Notes under the pieces: generated by a model
What the model saw: only the letters and a program-made list of their open reading frames with translations
Told to the model about the DNA's origin: nothing
Database searches by the model: none
Source of the DNA: Eutrigla gurnardus
Lineage: Eukaryota > Chordata > Actinopteri > Perciformes > Triglidae
NCBI GenBank assembly: GCA_963514095.1
Contig: OY741275.1
Location: 25,934,056 to 25,998,055 of the forward strand
Length of the DNA stretch: 64,000 nt
Direction of reading: 5' to 3'
Translations under genes and position numbers: made by a program
Shown: positions 59,344-64,000 of the stretch, in pieces
How positions within the stretch are numbered: position 1 is the first letter of the stretch
How the letters are laid out: every line of letters begins with the position of its first letter

Positions 59344-60419
59344 TATATATATATGTATATATTTATATGTGAATATAAATATAAACACAGCTTCTCATTA
59401 AAGTTTGACTGTGGTCACTTAAAAGTTATACCATCTTTACTGTCCGTTTCATGCACACGGGCTGTAATAACTGTTCCTTTACTGCGTTAGAATTAGAGGT
59501 GGGCGCTGTGACCGTGTGACAACAGTGTTAAAACAGTTAATGAACTCCAATTAGCTGTAAATAAAAGAGGCGTCACTGTACACGACAGAAACCGAAGCCG
59601 GAGTTCGTTACGTTTAAGAACCTGAAGTGGGAGAAAAAAAATCATTAAAAAAAAATAAAATCAACAATTTAAACCATTTAGACCAGAACAGCCACACCAG
59701 CACCGTTTTATGATGCCCGAGTTCGGAGCCAAGTTTCTCTCAATCTCAGTCAGCACAGGAGGGACGGTTATAAAAAGGCAGAGAGGGAGGAAGTGCAGCA
59801 GTGCATCATGGGGGATGCAGAGTGAAGTCCACGTACAATAAGAGCTCATAAAGAGTTTACACATGTTCGTATGCACACCACGAATTAAAAGCTGGATCAA
59901 TCAGCGAACTGTGCAAACAAGCAGCTGGATCATCCCGACTCGGACGAACAGATCACACTCCATGAAGGGAAGCAGGACTTAGATATGCTGAGACAGAACC
60001 AGTAAAAATACCTCCACGCCGACCGCATGTGGACTTATTGAACTCTGGGTTTTAGCAGGAAGTCCGTGTGGAGTTCCTGCAGAAGTCAAAGTGGATATTT
60101 AACAACTGTGAGGGCTTTTTATTTTTTATTTTTTTACCCGTCTGCTCCTCAATGTGAGGGCGTTCATTAGATTATTATTACACTTTGAAATTAGCAGTGG
60201 GGTCTTGAGGCACTTTACGAAAGTGTGAGTCACAGGTTTCTTGCTTCTACTTTTGCTTTTTGCACCGCTTTATTTTATTAAAGTTGCCGTCTCGCTGTTA
60301 GATGTATTTATAAAAGGTGAATTCATCAGCACGTAGCGAGTGTTCTCATTAGGTGGGATGAGTATGAGGCACATCAGGAAAGGTGTTGCTCATCACAGTC
60401 TGCGTTTTTGCCTTAATAT

Positions 60420-60810
60420 GCAGCGTATCCCTGTTGTCCTGTTGTGTCAGATCAGCTTTAAGATAAGCAGCGTGCCATTTCAAAATTATCATTCAGGGAA
60501 AGGAGGTAGCTTGTAGTGTAAAATCAATAGCTGCTTAAAATTCATTGCCAGGCAATCCATTTGCCCTTTATGTTGCTAACCTTTCACTTAAATATGCACC
60601 ATATTAAGATTTCATTATATACAATGAATGTCACAACAGTTTGCCCACTATTTCTCTTGTTTGCATGGGTTAACTGCAAATCATTGTGCTTGTAATGTCT
60701 GAAAAATGACTTTCATTAAGATTATGCAGGAGCCAGAGAAGCCTAATAGGTATTAAAAGGCACCACAGGATATGTATGATGTTTCAGATACAAACGCCTT
60801 TCAACAGGCT
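60420..60810. promoter_or_regulatory. Candidate upstream conserved element
   Basis: About 2 kb upstream of the start codon. Unique AT-rich sequence with CTTTAAGATAAGCAGC, CAAAATTATCATTCAG, AAAATTCATTGCCAGGC, CATATTAAGATTTCATTATA, GGTTAACTGCAAATCATTG and TTTCATTAAGATTATGCAGG. No simple repeats. Confidence 0.42.
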
Positions 60811-61189
60811 GGGTGGGCTGCTTGTGTCTGACCCCGGGTCGTGAAAACACAGCGCAACACGAAAACAAAGTCTGTCAACTTTGTTGTTATAACTCAGCAC
60901 AAATACAAAAAAATAACCAAACCCCTATAGAAAAAAAAACATTTATGGAAAGCTATCTTTAGCTGTTTACTTGAGAAAACCAGGTATTTTCTTCAGGCAC
61001 AAAAACAGTTTGAAAATAGTACGTGGGATGAAGTTTCCAGCCGTTCTCCTGAAGAAAAGTACACCGAAGTACAGTACACGTGGATGAGATTGTGGTAAAC
61101 AAATGACTCTGTCAGAATGTAATCACCCGGCGTGATGAATGGCATCGTGGAAAAAAAGTGTTTTCAAAAATGTACAGATATGGGGACAA

Positions 61190-61560
61190 GACTTGTGTAT
61201 GATCAATGACACAGTATATTGTTTGATGTAATAATTTATTCACCCCATAAAGCTTTGATAAAACAATGTTGAAAAGCAATTTAAATTGAATTCATTTAAA
61301 TGTCAATTCTCATGGTTAGGATTTTTCTATAATTGGCTATTTAATTAAAATAATTTTCACAGTCATTAATACAGCCGGCAACTTGTAGCGCGCTGACGTG
61401 TTTTAATTACATGGTATTAACAAAATTGATATGCTTTAGAAAGCATGGTGAATAAGAAATAATTAGACCAATCATACATCATCCTCTTATGGACATTAAG
61501 TGTACCACAATATAATTGATGGACTTAAAAAACAAGAGAGATAAATAACTTTAATTGAAC
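61190..61560. promoter_or_regulatory. Candidate upstream conserved element, very ATTA-dense
   Basis: Contains GTAATAATTTATTCACC, CAATTTAAATTGAATTC, CTATAATTGGCTATTTAATT, AGTCATTAATACAGC, GTTTTAATTACATGG, AGAAATAATTAGACC and ATATAATTGATGG. This is the highest density of homeodomain-type cores in the window, without being a simple AT repeat. Confidence 0.45.
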
Positions 61561-62829
61561 GGAGTCGGCGTACGGAGCTCGGGACAAAGAATCATACTGG
61601 CGTTGTATTATATTTCAGAGGCAATTCATTATCTGTAACATCACTTAGCTGTGTGTGCCCGGCACTCTCCCTCTAACCTATGATTGCATGACATTTGAAA
61701 GCAGTGATACTGTGTAGTCTTTTAAAATGTCCTTTTACCTAGTCTGCATAAATCTTCATACTGCTTTTACGCATGGGGGAGGAGGAGGAGGGGCGGATTC
61801 AAACATTAGAATCATTTAGATGCTCGGAATAAAGCACTTATTGATCATGAATATTTGTTTCTCCAAGGTTACGCCGCCTTGACCCCATCTATCCTCGCGT
61901 CGCCGTCCAACACAAACATGCCACTTGGGGGTGAGGAGGAGGGAGGGGTGAGGAGGAGGAGGGGGGGATGTCAGGGAGCACGATGTCGGCGGTGGCCGCG
62001 TGATAACTCTCCACGACCGGACACGCCGATTTCTTTCTAATTACATATCAGCAGAACGTGAGACTCCTCATAACGGTAACTCACCGAGCGTTTAGCGGCA
62101 CAAGAAACACACAATCCAAAGATATGGAGCACATTCAAATCAATCAGCAGATCCATTAACCATTTAAGCCCTTTTTATCCCATTTATATCATTGAAAAGT
62201 GAATCTCTTTGGACAACACAAGACATTTGAAGCCCCTCCACTCTGGACTGCAAACCTTAAATAATATTCAGCAAATTCACTTATTATTCTTATTGCTTAT
62301 ATACATAATTTTCTTTGCCAGCGTTGGACTAGTGATCAGTTTACACCATTACAAACAGTTCATAGCACCTCGTCATATAACGGGAGGATGACCAACAAAA
62401 AGGTGACTTTAGTGATGCAGCACACATCGGCTTTCACCGATTTTAAATTCAGTTGCCTAGATTGCCGACGTGATTCATGAACCCGTTTTAGCTGCCCAGG
62501 GACTACGCATGTAAATTAGCGTATAAGCTAACTCTGTCCAAGGTTTATGTACAAAGTTAAAGTCAATGTGAAGAATATGTTTTTTAAAAAGACCGAAGAT
62601 GCACGACGAAGAGAATAAAGTTAAAAAGTCAGCAGCGAGTTGGCGAGAATTCTGGGAAATGAGGTTCTCCACTTCTGTTTGCAATCAGTGTTTCTTCAAG
62701 AGTAAACATGGCTGATGTACACCCCCCCCCCCCCCCCTACTGCTTCGATGCTGCGGCTGCATGCAGGACTCCAGCCAATAGCGAGCCCCCTTCACGCCAC
62801 GGATGTAAAAATAAAATAACAGCTTTCTG

Positions 62830-63250
62830 GTAATGTGACTGCTCAAAAGAGGAGCAAATGGAGCTCACTTCATTTTCAAAGAGCGCAGCCTCACCCACAA
62901 TTAGAGTAGTCACGGCCGGCGTCCCACAGCACTTCATTTGATGCCACGCGGCTTCCAATATAACGGGCGCCGCGTAGAAAAACAGAGAGATTTGTGGATA
63001 TCTAAATTGCCAAAGCAGAAACCTGTATAAACAGCGGTAATTACCGGGCCATTGACAGTCTCTCAGTGTTGTGCTCATTCTGCCACTGCCGCAGTGATTA
63101 AAATGAATCCTCATCGACTTCTCCATTAAAGCGCTGGCAGGAGCGATCCCGTGACCTTTCCCCATTGATTGAACATAACAATCACAATTCAATTGTAATG
63201 CAAAGAGAACATTTGTTATAATGTACATGAGATGCATGAGCCATTTCCTG
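62830..63250. promoter_or_regulatory. Candidate upstream conserved element
   Basis: Unique block with GAGGAGCAAATGGAGC, CACAATTAGAGTAGTC, GCGGTAATTACCGGGC (GGTAATTACC is a perfect palindrome), GTGATTAAAATGAATCC, CCCATTGATTGAAC, ACAATTCAATTGTAATGC (ACAATTCAATTGT is nearly palindromic) and ATTTGTTATAATG. Supported by composition only. Confidence 0.4.
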
Positions 63251-63927
63251 GGAGCGGGGAAGGGTAATCAATGGAGTGACTCTTGGCGTGATGCAAGGAG
63301 AATGAGGCTGCGTTCGCCGGCCCTAATTCACACAGCCTGCAGTGTGTGATGGAAGGCAATGATATGCATGTAAACACTCTGATTTCACCCCCCACCCCCC
63401 TGCTCATTGTTCAATAGGATAACGACAAAAATCCTGATGCTAACCATCTGCTTCTGCATCCATCGTTCGATTTGTGTTGCGATTTCACTTCTGAATTATC
63501 TTTTTTTCGCAGAACGCCATCTTTCCAGAGGAGTGACGTACGATTTCAGAGACACTCGTGGAATTACTGTAAGTTCTCGTGATAGTCCGGCAAGGACAAG
63601 CTCTTAAGAAAAACGTAATTACCGAATGATCGGTTAAAAAACTCGAAAAGACACAACTTGCACAATCCGCATGATAAGCATAACAATCCCTCTCTTTTTT
63701 TTTTAAATAAAAAAAGCCGCACTCGATCGTGTCTTTCAAAAAACTGTCTCGTGAAGAGTGCATGCGAATGATGTCCTTAAGGGATTTCTTTTTAGAATCG
63801 GGAGATTATAGTTTACACGGACATTAAACAGATTAAACCAGCCAGCTCTCTAAAGGCAGTTTATCTAATGGAGAAAATGTGGTATGCTAATTGAGAAATT
63901 CCGATGGTAAAATTATATTTAAACCTC

Positions 63928-63960
63928 TCCCTCCCTCCCTCTCTCTCCCTCTCTCTCTGC
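63928..63960. repeat. (CCCT)n/(CT)n repeat
   Basis: Pyrimidine repeat near the right edge of the window. Confidence 0.9.
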
Positions 63961-64000
63961 TGGAGGATTTCAGTTTGGCTTGATGAAATCAAATGGCTAA

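Larger units (their letters stand above)
58458..64000. other. Upstream flank of DACH1, no second gene seen
   Basis: About 5.5 kb beyond the start codon. It holds a mariner-type MITE, AT and C/T simple repeats, G-rich stretches at 61775-61970, a poly-C run near 62721-62738, and three blocks that look like regulatory DNA (60420-60810, 61190-61560, 62830-63250). No open frame with recognisable protein features was found, which fits the gene-poor surroundings known for DACH1 in other vertebrates. Confidence 0.7.

Noticed and set aside
62737..63237. 166-codon minus-strand open frame upstream of DACH1
   Set aside because: No recognisable family. It overlaps a block better explained as candidate regulatory DNA.
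1..64000. CRISPR arrays, bacterial operons, rRNA or tRNA genes
   Set aside because: None seen. Spaced repeats here are dinucleotide arrays and one 77-bp tandem without spacers; gene structure and repeats are vertebrate.

Overview
The window is 64 kb of vertebrate nuclear DNA, almost certainly from a ray-finned (teleost, probably percomorph) fish. It holds the 5' part of one gene on the minus strand, DACH1 (dachshund homolog 1). Three coding exons are recognised: exon 1 (57901-58457), exon 2 (11466-11581) and exon 3 (5161-5313). They have GT/AG boundaries and join in one open frame of 275 complete codons plus a split codon at the exon 3 end. The remaining exons lie beyond position 1. The fish assignment rests on short introns relative to mammals, very dense (CA)n/(TG)n microsatellites, repeat families that I recognise as teleost-type (an L2-like LINE relic, a hAT-type MITE, a mariner-type MITE), and the lack of the long Ser/Gly tracts found near the mammalian DACH1 N-terminus.

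Layout from left to right: 1-5160 is the start of intron 3 (truncated by the window edge); 5161-5313 exon 3; 5314-11465 intron 2; 11466-11581 exon 2; 11582-57900 the 46 kb intron 1; 57901-58457 coding exon 1 inside a GC- and CpG-rich island; 58458-64000 the 5' UTR, promoter and upstream non-coding DNA. No second protein gene, tRNA, rRNA or CRISPR array was seen.

The protein is a nuclear transcriptional cofactor of the Ski/Sno/Dac family acting in the PAX-SIX-EYA-DACH network. Exon 1 supplies the Pro/Ser/Thr-rich leader and the whole DachBox-N domain. Exon 2 supplies a basic, AT-hook-like segment and a Ser/Pro/Met-rich linker. Exon 3 supplies the Ala tract and the Lys-rich helix.

The introns and upstream DNA alternate between simple repeats or transposon relics and unique AT-rich blocks packed with homeodomain, POU and SOX-like core motifs. 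Human DACH1 is a classic locus for long-range conserved enhancers, so these blocks are listed as candidate conserved non-coding elements. Conservation itself cannot be seen from one sequence, so those calls carry modest confidence. The most distinctive observations are a dead L2 LINE whose reverse-transcriptase YADD segment is repeated as a near-identical 77-bp tandem, a 530-bp hAT-type MITE with a degenerate 8-bp target duplication, a 153-bp mariner-type MITE upstream of the promoter, an apparent excess of perfect POU octamers, and a strong 3' splice-site-like sequence just before the start codon that suggests an unseen 5' non-coding exon.
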